Shown here one piece after another: positions 24,816 to 31,327 of a DNA stretch of 64,000 nucleotides (positions are counted from its first letter, which is position 1; the number at the start of each line of letters is the position of its first letter). The DNA lies in assembly GCA_041859095.1 (NCBI GenBank), contig JBHEKY010000006.1, positions 1 through 64,000 of the forward strand, written 5' to 3'. The notes under the pieces are model-generated. The model saw only the letters and a list, made by a program, of their open reading frames with translations, was not told the origin of the DNA and did not search any database. This DNA comes from UBA1422 sp041859095. GTDB lineage: Bacteria; Bacillota; Clostridia; Peptostreptococcales; Anaerovoracaceae. Position numbers and translations under genes: made by a program.

Positions 24816-24833
24816 GCCCAATAATTGTATGCG

Positions 24834-25526
24834 CTATTTGAAGATCTTGCCTTTTGCTTCTTCTATTCGCCCAGCCGCTTCTATTTCCGATGAAATATAC
24901 CGGCTGATATATTGCTGGACTTCTTTTCTGTCACATTTTGATAATGTTTCCATTAGCCTTAAGAATTTGCTTTTGTCAAGATGATGGAACATCTCATTGA
25001 TTGACACCCGATCCTTTTCTGTCTTCTTCTTACGTTCTTTATTGATTATCATTTTATGCAGTACATACGCCTCTGGGCAAGGTATTTCGATTGGTAGTCC
25101 ATAGTGCTTGACTACTATTGTATTTGCAAGCAGCATTTCCATATGGCGCAAGGTCTGTGCCGTAACCCCAAGGTTTGTCTTAAGAGCTTTCTCGTTGCCA
25201 GCACCCCGCTTCGACAACAGAAACTCCACCTCAAGGCTACCTGGGAGAAGTAATTTAGTGATTCCTGTCAAACGCTCTCTTTCAATTAGATACCCTTCTG
25301 CTTTTGCAATTTGAGGCAAATTGACTTCTTGCCTTGGATGTTTTAGATTCTTTACGAGCACATCCAAATCCAGTGTGATAACGCTGGCTGCGTAGGAAGG
25401 CAGTACCCCCGTTTCAATATATAAGTATTCAGCCCACGAACCAACAATAATAATGTTCGAAATGCAATTATTATCATGCAGCAGTTTGATGGTTTTTAAA
25501 AAATCGCGCGTTTGTAGATTACTCAT
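24834..25526 (-). CDS. Nucleotidyltransferase-fold protein (toxin-like)
   Basis: The 230-residue protein has an NTase-type core: GSWAEYLY near residue 28 (the GSx10 motif) and LDLDVLV near 53 (paired acidic residues), as in AbiEii/MNT-type enzymes that transfer nucleotides to RNA or proteins. The rest is helical. It is the second gene of a pair whose first gene overlaps it by 8 nt, behind a consensus promoter flanked by inverted repeats. That layout is typical of toxin-antitoxin pairs, but no experimental class is recognised. It ends in TAG and is convergent with the upstream regulator. Confidence 0.6.
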   Translation of the reverse strand: MSNLQTRDFLKTIKLLHDNNCISNIIIVGSWAEYLYIETGVLPSYAASVITLDLDVLVKNLKHPRQEVNLPQIAKAEGYLIERERLTGITKLLLPGSLEVEFLLSKRGAGNEKALKTNLGVTAQTLRHMEMLLANTIVVKHYGLPIEIPCPEAYVLHKMIINKERKKKTEKDRVSINEMFHHLDKSKFLRLMETLSKCDRKEVQQYISRYISSEIEAAGRIEEAKGKIFK

Positions 25527-25830
25527 CTGTCTTTGCCTTTTTTAGTGCAGCAGTTAACTTTTTTTGCTCAACTCTCATTTCTTTAGTCTTTTGTTCAAGG
25601 GTTTTCCTATGTTTTATTAAAGTTGCATACGGTTCAAGCTCATCTTTTTTGAGGTGCTTTGATACAATCTTATCTCCTTCTCTTTTTTGCAAGTAATAGT
25701 AAGTGCCATTCCCAATTTTCTTTTCGGAAATATATCCTTTTGGCAAACTTGCAAGTTCTTCATGGATCAGATTAATCCCTCTCTCCAACCGATTATATTC
25801 TTCAAGTAAAATTTCATCTAATATAGTCAT
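25519..25830 (-). CDS. Small helical partner protein of the nucleotidyltransferase
   Basis: I do not recognise a named family. The 103 residues contain an N-terminal helix, a short YYYLQKREGDKIVSKHL stretch resembling a small beta-wing, and a highly charged coiled-coil C-terminus rich in Lys and Glu. ATG has AAGGAG at 8 nt. It is the first gene in the pair; as the upstream, smaller partner it is the candidate antitoxin or DNA-binding component. Confidence 0.55.
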   Translation of the reverse strand: MTILDEILLEEYNRLERGINLIHEELASLPKGYISEKKIGNGTYYYLQKREGDKIVSKHLKKDELEPYATLIKHRKTLEQKTKEMRVEQKKLTAALKKAKTDE

Positions 25831-25886
25831 CTGAATCGCTCCTTAACCTACATCTTATATTAATTATGGCTTTGTAGGGTAATTGT

Positions 25887-25915
25887 ATTATAAACAAAAT
25901 AACCTACTTTGTCAA
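25887..25915 (-). promoter_or_regulatory. Perfect sigma-A promoter of the nucleotidyltransferase pair
   Basis: TTGACA-17-TATAAT on the minus strand, both hexamers exact, 57 bp upstream of the first ATG. Confidence 0.8.
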
Positions 25916-25942
25916 TATATTACTCCATTGTAGGTTATTTTG
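25895..25942. promoter_or_regulatory. Inverted-repeat operator overlapping the promoter
   Basis: CAAAATAACCTAC (25895-25907) and GTAGGTTATTTTG (25930-25942) are perfect 13-bp inverted copies. One fills the -35/-10 spacer and the other lies just upstream of -35. Partial GTAGGTTA-like half-sites recur nearer the gene (about 25844-25880). This suggests autorepression by a product of the pair. Confidence 0.6.
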
Positions 25943-26017
25943 AGCCCATTTTTATCTGAATAGTCTTTTAGTAAAGAAATCTATTCCGCAATTATAATTG
26001 CGGATTGTGACAGGCCA

Positions 26018-26194
26018 TTAGAAAAAAATTATATACAATGATATTAATAGACATATAACAACTACAGCAATACATACTATTCTCAAGGCTTTTTTTACTT
26101 CCGGGTTAAGTTTTGGAAGCAACAATTTATTTGCAGCTATTGCGATACAAATAACTGTTAACACGCAAATCAAAATTAAAATCTTACTATCCAA
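26018..26194 (-). CDS. Small membrane protein, 58 residues
   Basis: Starting at a TTG with GGAGGG 7 nt upstream, the frame encodes two hydrophobic helices (about residues 3-22 and 38-57) joined by a short KLLLPKLNPEVKK loop. I do not recognise a family. It is AT-rich compared with its neighbours. It follows another tiny membrane frame at 26226-26344, and both are probably read from the promoter at 26421-26449. Confidence 0.5.
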   Translation of the reverse strand: MDSKILILICVLTVICIAIAANKLLLPKLNPEVKKALRIVCIAVVVICLLISLYIIFF

Positions 26195-26225
26195 TTATAA
26201 ATCCCTCCTTCTATTCATTCCTCAA

Positions 26226-26344
26226 TTATTGAGTCCTCTTTTTATAAGCATAGACCCAGGTAATGTCCGCAACAATTCCTCCCATGAACAGGCAAACAAC
26301 TAATATGATTGATGCTGCGGTTCTTATTATTGTATTTTTTTCAT
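26226..26344 (-). pseudogene. Tiny membrane peptide frame interrupted at an A7 run
   Basis: An ATG with GGGAGA at 5 nt begins MKK and then meets TAA after five codons. If one A is added to the seven-A run (positions 26335-26341 on the plus strand as T7), the frame continues as a 39-residue peptide with one hydrophobic helix (IILVVCLFMGGIVADI) and a basic end. This could be a decayed gene, a sequencing indel, or a transcriptional-slippage site. Confidence 0.4.
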
Positions 26345-26420
26345 AAGTCTCTCCCTTTCAATGTGTTTATGTATACATAGTGGTATTAATGTGCATTTTG
26401 CTTTTTTGGTTCATTTCGCC

Positions 26421-26449
26421 AATTTATCATTTTAGTTCATTCATGTCAA
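26421..26449 (-). promoter_or_regulatory. Putative sigma-A promoter of the tiny membrane genes
   Basis: TTGACA and TAAATT are spaced by 17 bp on the minus strand, about 77 bp upstream of the ATG at 26344. Together with the two small frames, these account for most of the 25831-26526 gap. Confidence 0.5.
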
Positions 26450-26472
26450 GGCTTCCTCTTTTTTTAAACAAC

Positions 26473-26498
26473 AAAAATGCCCCTGCATTGGCAGGAGC
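26473..26498 (-). terminator. Terminator of the Pyl operon
   Basis: On the minus strand GCTCCTGC and GCAGGGGC form an 8-bp stem (one G-U) with a 4-nt loop, followed by ATTTTTG. It lies about 30 bp after the csaA stop, marking the likely end of the long methyltransfer/Pyl transcript. Confidence 0.8.
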
Positions 26499-26526
26499 TT
26501 TGTATGGCACATTGTGTATTTAGTTA

Positions 26527-26871
26527 TCAGCCTAGTTTGTCGCCTTTCTTCACCGGTTGCTGGGGCTGGATCAAGACGACCCCTTGTGATGCATAGACGC
26601 CAAGGATTAAAACCTCCGACATGAAGTCTTTAATTTGCTTTGGCGGGAAATTAACCACACAAAGCACTTGCTTGCCTACCAAGTCACCTGCTTCATAGCA
26701 TTGGGTGATTTGCGCGCTGGATTTTTTGACACCGATTTCGTCGCCGAAATCAACCCACACTTTGTACGCCGGCATTCTTACCTTATCAAAAGATTCTGCC
26801 GCCACGATTTCTCCAACCCGTATATCTAGCTTAGCAAAATCTTCAAATGTAATCGTATTTTTTGTTTCCAC
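26527..26871 (-). CDS. csaA: CsaA-type tRNA-binding-domain protein
   Basis: The 114-residue product is a stand-alone tRNA-binding (EMAP II-like OB-fold) domain: FAKLDIRVGEI at the start and ASQGVVLIQP near the end are characteristic. CsaA has been described as a chaperone-like secretion factor, and the fold binds tRNA in aminoacyl-tRNA synthetases. The start is a GTG with GGAG 9 nt upstream. It directly follows pylSn, and the two are in the same frame with pylSn's TAG and four codons between. Its position at the end of the Pyl operon suggests a link to tRNA-Pyl handling, which is inference. Confidence 0.88.
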   Translation of the reverse strand: METKNTITFEDFAKLDIRVGEIVAAESFDKVRMPAYKVWVDFGDEIGVKKSSAQITQCYEAGDLVGKQVLCVVNFPPKQIKDFMSEVLILGVYASQGVVLIQPQQPVKKGDKLG

Positions 26872-26883
26872 TTTGCGATACTC

Positions 26884-27219
26884 CTATTCGTCTTTTTTTC
26901 TTTTTTGCAAATCACTGCCGTAGTGTTCCGAGAAGAAAGTAGCCGAGTATTTTTCCATCTTCCACTCAGGCACTTTGCAGTCGGGACAAGGGGTGAAAAC
27001 CCACTTGTTCCGAAGCCACCGTGCGGCTCTGGATTTTCTGGAATTATAGATACGAAAAGACTTGCCGCAATGGGTGGTGACGATGGCAACATTGCCCCGC
27101 ACATCCATGTCGCGAATGCCGTGGAGCATGCCGCTTTTGGAGGGCCATAGCTTCATTTTATCCAGGAGCAGGAATAGCTCCGTTCTTTTTCGGTAATACC
27201 TTTTTTTGTCGTCACTCAT
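26884..27219 (-). CDS. pylSn: PylSn, N-terminal tRNA-binding part of pyrrolysyl-tRNA synthetase
   Basis: In bacteria PylRS is split; PylSn is the small protein that binds the T-arm and variable-loop face of tRNA-Pyl. The 111 residues show the family pattern LWPSKSGMLHGI, HCGKSFRIYNSRKSRAAR and a Cys pair CPDC near the end, matching the N-terminal domain of archaeal PylS and desulfitobacterial PylSn. ATG at 27219 has a modest GGAAAG site. It lies 55 nt after pylD. It ends in TAG, which is unusual for a gene whose product helps read UAG as Pyl, and the next in-frame codons lead into csaA. Confidence 0.9.
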   Translation of the reverse strand: MSDDKKRYYRKRTELFLLLDKMKLWPSKSGMLHGIRDMDVRGNVAIVTTHCGKSFRIYNSRKSRAARWLRNKWVFTPCPDCKVPEWKMEKYSATFFSEHYGSDLQKRKKDE

Positions 27220-27274
27220 TTTATTTCGCTTTCCAAGGTGGGATTTTTCGGACCTATAAAATCACCATGTTTCT

Positions 27275-28063
27275 TTACAGTGCCATGGCCAGCATGGTTG
27301 CGGTGCCGATGTCCAGCATGTCGTGCACCAATTGGTTTTTGAACTGTTCGGCTGCCTCTGCATCAAGCCCCAAAGGGATGCCGGGAGCTGCAATCAGTGC
27401 ATCGGGTGCAAGCATTTCCTTGTGAATCCACGCTGACTCAGGGGTGGCTTCAATAATGTATGGAAAATGGATGATGTCCTGGGGGCGGTTGGGTTTTCCT
27501 TGGAATGGATCTTTGTCAAAGACCGTCACCCGGGCACCCTTTGCCAGCAGAATCTCTTCTGCATGCCTGCCCACCGGTCCATAGCCTAAAACCAACACAG
27601 GTGCGTCTTTTATATCGGCGTTTTTTTTGTTGATCATGGCTTCCAATGCGGCAACATAGCCAGCGGCGGTGGCCAGATTGTTCTCCCCGATTTTTGGCGC
27701 TTTGGTATTCATCGCAAGGAAGCGGTCATCATCAGCAATGAAAATCAAATCAGCACCGGTGGTATAGGCTTCATAAATGCCATTGACGTCGGATTTTTCC
27801 ATAACAATGCAGTTGAATCCGGTACTCCGCACAATTGCTGCCACGGACTGTGCAAACTGCCCAATCACGCCCAGTCCGGCGGTGACAGGCACTGCCGCCA
27901 CCAAAGCATCCCCGCTAAGCCGCCGCAACTCCAAAGGCGACCGGCCGGCGGCTTTGGCAGCCAGCTCCAGCAAGGACAGTCCTGTTTTTTCCTTGAGTTC
28001 CAGGTCCCGTCTTTTGCAACCTTCTTCCATATCCAAAATCCATTCAGTAATTAATCTTGTCAA
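27275..28063 (-). CDS. pylD: PylD, pyrrolysine biosynthesis dehydrogenase
   Basis: PylD oxidises (3R)-3-methyl-D-ornithyl-N6-L-lysine and closes the ring to form pyrrolysine. The 262 residues match the roughly 260-residue archaeal enzyme, with VTAGLGVIGQF in the N-terminal part, a Rossmann motif VLVLGYGPVGRHAEE in the middle and GIGTATM-like GTATMLAMAL at the end. I chose the TTG at 28063 because GGAAGG lies 7 nt upstream and the protein then starts MTRLITEW, in line with the family; longer forms would overlap pylSc. It follows pylSc by 92 nt. Ends in TAA. Confidence 0.93.
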   Translation of the reverse strand: MTRLITEWILDMEEGCKRRDLELKEKTGLSLLELAAKAAGRSPLELRRLSGDALVAAVPVTAGLGVIGQFAQSVAAIVRSTGFNCIVMEKSDVNGIYEAYTTGADLIFIADDDRFLAMNTKAPKIGENNLATAAGYVAALEAMINKKNADIKDAPVLVLGYGPVGRHAEEILLAKGARVTVFDKDPFQGKPNRPQDIIHFPYIIEATPESAWIHKEMLAPDALIAAPGIPLGLDAEAAEQFKNQLVHDMLDIGTATMLAMAL

Positions 28064-28155
28064 GGCGATTCCTTCCGTTGGCTTAGTTTTTACCTTCACA
28101 TACGCGAGGCTGTTAACATAGGTTTTGTCTTTGCATTCGCAAGGCAATCCAATTC

Positions 28156-28995
28156 TTATAGTTTTAGCGGGACGCCATCCAAGTAAGCAATACTTTTGCC
28201 GGCACGCTTGATGGTCTGGTATTCTCCTTTGAGCATGGCAATTCGTTCCAGCCCCAAGCCGATGCCCACCCAAGGATCAAAGATGCCCCACGCAGGGTCT
28301 AAGAGGTGGGGTCCATAAGCGCCGGATGCCAGCTCCATACCGTCTACCACAATGTCCAGGGTTTCCCCATAGACTTCGGATTTTTCTACTTCAATTTCGT
28401 AATGATTAATGCCCACTGCTTCCATGGCTCCATGAGCCAAGACTTCCAGACGAGACATCTGCTCCCCCTCTTTGACGCCTGCCAGTTCCACCAGATTCAG
28501 CATGGTGAATTCATTCATGTGTTTGGCCCCCTGGGATTCTTTGCGGAAGCAAGATCCGATTTCAAAAATACGAACCGGTTGATTGGTAATGGCGTACAAA
28601 TTACGCATCACTTCATATAGATTTGGTGCAAGCATAGGACGCATACAGTGCTTTGAATCGACCCAAAAAACCTGGTCAGTCAGGGGATGGCCCGCTGTAA
28701 TGGTCATCTTGGCCAACATCTCAGCTGTAATCAGAACAGGGGTAGAAACCCGGGTAAAGTCGATTCCGATAAGCCATGCGGTCATAGCTTCTTCAATTTG
28801 GATAGTCAGTGGCTTATGGGTTTCATGAAGAAGCTTGGCAAGCTTTGCTTTATTTTCTTTGACCAATACCAATTCCAAGCTTTTGAATACCCGATTTCGC
28901 TCTTCCGCGGAATCAAATGTTCGGGATGTATCTTTGGGATTCCCGTTGAGTTCGGTCAACCGTTGACTTTGAGTCACGGTAAATTTCTCTTCCAT
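28156..28995 (-). CDS. pylSc: PylSc, catalytic part of pyrrolysyl-tRNA synthetase
   Basis: This class II aminoacyl-tRNA synthetase core charges tRNA-Pyl with pyrrolysine. The 279 residues show motif 2 (FEIGSCFRKESQGAKHMNEFTM), the substrate-pocket NLVEL segment (Asn equivalent to archaeal N346), and motif 3 GLGLERI near residue 250, ending in SIAYLDG as in desulfitobacterial PylSc. ATG has AAGGAGA at 6 nt. It lies 32 nt after pylC, whose TAG, if read as Pyl, would carry ribosomes out of frame across this start. Ends in TAA. Confidence 0.95.
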   Translation of the reverse strand: MEEKFTVTQSQRLTELNGNPKDTSRTFDSAEERNRVFKSLELVLVKENKAKLAKLLHETHKPLTIQIEEAMTAWLIGIDFTRVSTPVLITAEMLAKMTITAGHPLTDQVFWVDSKHCMRPMLAPNLYEVMRNLYAITNQPVRIFEIGSCFRKESQGAKHMNEFTMLNLVELAGVKEGEQMSRLEVLAHGAMEAVGINHYEIEVEKSEVYGETLDIVVDGMELASGAYGPHLLDPAWGIFDPWVGIGLGLERIAMLKGEYQTIKRAGKSIAYLDGVPLKL

Positions 28996-29027
28996 ATGAT
29001 TCTCCTTTGACTACTAGGCTCTTGGGT

Positions 29028-30152
29028 CTAGCGCTTCGCGAAATTCCCTAGCATTTTCACTCGCTTGCTCTTCAATTCCAATTTCGTCGAGGCCGCATTG
29101 ATGAACGTGCCTCGCCATGGATCTTGCCCCGGTTGGTAATCCGTGATTACCTCATCCGCACCGCAGAATCCAGGCTTATGGGTAAGAGGGTTTCCCATGG
29201 TCATAATCCGCTCGCCCAAATGATGGGGAATGTTACGGTTAAACAGGTAATGCTCGTAGGCAACGTATTTGCCCTGCCGCTCCTGATTCTTCAAAAAATA
29301 GCCGGTGGAGAACAAGTCCCGAAGCTCCTCCAGCAGATTCATCCCCGAGCTATGAAGTACAGCAGTCGGGGTTTGGCTGGGAATTCTCGCGTCAATTTCA
29401 AGCATTTTAAAGACACCGTTATGTTCGATCACCTCCAAATCCATAATCCCATGCAGATTGATTTCTTCGGCTATGCAAAATGCCATTTTGCGCAAAGTCT
29501 CTTCCTGGATGGACGTCAGGCCACAAGGGGCTGTCACCATTTTACAGTCATAACGCTGATCCATGTGGATTTGGGTCACCAGATAGGTTCGGTACATCCC
29601 TGGCTTTCCAATGATTTCAATCGAGTAAGAAGGTCCTTCCATGAATTCTTGGATAACCAGATCGCATTCTTTTTCTAGGGCTATATGAAGTTCGTCAGGT
29701 GTATCCAGACGTTGTACACCATGACTTCCACTGTCGCAATCCGGCTTACAGATATATGGGTACGTCCCTCCAGGGAAGTATTCGGGCACGGGGATTCCGC
29801 ATTTTCGAAAAAGCAAATCCGATTTTTTCTTCGAGGATGACAGTTGGTATGCCTGCCAGTCGAAAGCCAGGGTATATCCCTTTTCCTTGGCATCCTTGTC
29901 CAACCATCTCAATACTGCATCATTTTCTAAGGCCGGCAAAACGATGTCCGCCTCTTTCATGTCCACCATAAGTTGACTACTCCGCTGGAACAGGTCCTCG
30001 CATACAAACCTGCTGCAAAGATGTCGCGCCGGGGCATCCGGATTTTTGTCCACCAGAATGGTTTCAATGCCTGCTTTCATCCCAAGATAACAGGCTTCAA
30101 TTCCCTGAAGCTTCCCTCCGATGATGACAATCTTGTTATTCAACGCACTCAT
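29028..30152 (-). CDS. pylC: PylC, 3-methylornithine-L-lysine ligase
   Basis: PylC is an ATP-grasp ligase joining 3-methyl-D-ornithine to the epsilon-amino group of lysine. The N-terminus IVIIGGKLQGIEA and LVDKNPDAPARH closely follow the archaeal PylC pattern, and the ATP-grasp core (YICKPDCDSGSHGV, EIDARIPSQTPTAV) is intact. I prefer the ATG at 30152 (374 residues), which has AGGGGG 12 nt upstream; an ATG at 30176 would add 8 residues. It follows pylB by 44 nt. It ends in TAG; read-through would add 16 or 17 residues before TGA. Confidence 0.94.
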   Translation of the reverse strand: MSALNNKIVIIGGKLQGIEACYLGMKAGIETILVDKNPDAPARHLCSRFVCEDLFQRSSQLMVDMKEADIVLPALENDAVLRWLDKDAKEKGYTLAFDWQAYQLSSSKKKSDLLFRKCGIPVPEYFPGGTYPYICKPDCDSGSHGVQRLDTPDELHIALEKECDLVIQEFMEGPSYSIEIIGKPGMYRTYLVTQIHMDQRYDCKMVTAPCGLTSIQEETLRKMAFCIAEEINLHGIMDLEVIEHNGVFKMLEIDARIPSQTPTAVLHSSGMNLLEELRDLFSTGYFLKNQERQGKYVAYEHYLFNRNIPHHLGERIMTMGNPLTHKPGFCGADEVITDYQPGQDPWRGTFINAASTKLELKSKRVKMLGNFAKR

Positions 30153-30196
30153 GAACGTTTGTATCCCCCTATTCATTATTTTAAGACGACGATTTT

Positions 30197-31201
30197 TTAT
30201 TTCATACCCTTCAAAAGGGATAGATATGCTTTGTATGATTCCGGTGATCCGACGTTCATGCCTAAGTCTGAAATAATTCGGCTGGCTTCCAATACAGTTC
30301 TCCCGCCTTCCTCCACATCCATGGAAGACTGGGCCACACCCATGAGCCCTGAGGCTGGAGGAATGATTGATGTCACCACATTTGCGCCTGCGTTAAGCCT
30401 GTCCCGGAGCCCAGCGATGCCATCCACATCCAGAGAGGCGGGGATCAGCGCGTAGGGATACAGAATCCGAAGCAAGGCAATGACTTTCAATTCTAACAAT
30501 CTATCCGTGGCAAAAGATTCCTGCATTGGGATTCCTTCCTGGGGAACGAAACTCATGATTCGCATCTGCATTGCTCCGATTTCGCCCATTGCAAAAAGTG
30601 AATCGGCGATGTCGGCAGCGGTTTCTCCTACGCCCGCCAGCAGACCCTCTTCAACCAACATACCCTTGCTTTTGGCATATCGTTTGGCATGTATCCGCTC
30701 ATCATAGCTTTGATCCAAGCGCAAACGGCCGAACAAAGCACGGTTATGGGTTTCCTGATATAGCGCATACCAATCGGCACCCGCCTCTGCAAATCCATCA
30801 ATCCATTCATCCGGAATGTACCCTGGTGATATCATCACTGGCAAACCAGTTTCCGATTTGATGACTTTGGTCAGCTCCATGACGCTTTGGAATCCTTCTT
30901 TATGAAATTCCGGGTCTTCTCCCATGGTAAGATCTATGAGGTGCACGCCGGATTTGGCCAGGTCCATGGCCAGGGTTTTCGTCTCCTCAAACGTCTTGCG
31001 GTATCGGTCTATGGGATTGGATCGCCGGTAGTAACAAAAGGCGCAATTGTTTCTGCACCAGGTTGTAAAATATACAAAACCGTATAGAAAGACCTGGTCC
31101 CCTGTTGTGGTTTTTCTTGCTTCCCTGGCACGGGAAAAAAGATCCGCCAGTTCCTTGGGGTCATCCGAGTTTAAGATTTTGATGATTTGGTCTTTGTCCA
31201 T
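30197..31201 (-). CDS. pylB: PylB, 3-methylornithine synthase (radical SAM)
   Basis: PylB isomerises L-lysine to 3-methyl-D-ornithine. The 334 residues carry a radical-SAM cysteine motif C49-x3-C53-x2-C56 (CRNNCAFC), with DLTMGEDPEFH, PVMISPG, ALYQETHN and IPASLDVDGI in the order found in archaeal PylB. The ATG at 31201 has GAAGGGA at 6 nt and is chosen over a TTG at 31216. The gene starts 50 nt downstream of the 3' end of tRNA-Pyl. Ends in TAA. Confidence 0.95.
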   Translation of the reverse strand: MDKDQIIKILNSDDPKELADLFSRAREARKTTTGDQVFLYGFVYFTTWCRNNCAFCYYRRSNPIDRYRKTFEETKTLAMDLAKSGVHLIDLTMGEDPEFHKEGFQSVMELTKVIKSETGLPVMISPGYIPDEWIDGFAEAGADWYALYQETHNRALFGRLRLDQSYDERIHAKRYAKSKGMLVEEGLLAGVGETAADIADSLFAMGEIGAMQMRIMSFVPQEGIPMQESFATDRLLELKVIALLRILYPYALIPASLDVDGIAGLRDRLNAGANVVTSIIPPASGLMGVAQSSMDVEEGGRTVLEASRIISDLGMNVGSPESYKAYLSLLKGMK

Positions 31202-31251
31202 GATGGGTCCCTTCAATCGTTGGCATAAATGCCTCTATTTTCGATAAAAAT

Positions 31252-31323
31252 TGGCGAGGAGCCCGAGAGTTTCACTCGGCTGCATAGATTTAGAGTCTAT
31301 GTGATCCATCCGATCCGCTCCCC
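31252..31323 (-). tRNA. pylT: tRNA-Pyl (anticodon CUA)
   Basis: The 72-nt RNA has every hallmark of tRNA-Pyl: one base between acceptor and D stem, a 4-bp D stem with a 5-nt loop, a 6-bp anticodon stem (CATAGA/TCTATG) around CTCTAAA (anticodon CUA), a 3-nt variable loop, a T loop TGAAACT lacking the usual TTC, discriminator G and encoded CCA. It reads UAG. It lies between the ASKHA activator stop (4 nt before its 5' end) and pylB, so it must be excised from the operon mRNA unless it has its own promoter, and none is evident. Confidence 0.97.
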
Positions 31324-31327
31324 ACAG

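Noticed and set aside
25831..26526. Possible amber-interrupted methyltransferase gene next to the Pyl cassette
   Set aside because: The stretch is AT-rich and holds only tiny frames with TAA stops and promoters; no long frame appears even when TAG is read as sense.
27275..28273. Longer PylD starting at 28273
   Set aside because: It would overlap pylSc by 118 nt and add residues not found in the family; a TTG with GGAAGG at 28063 gives the expected length.
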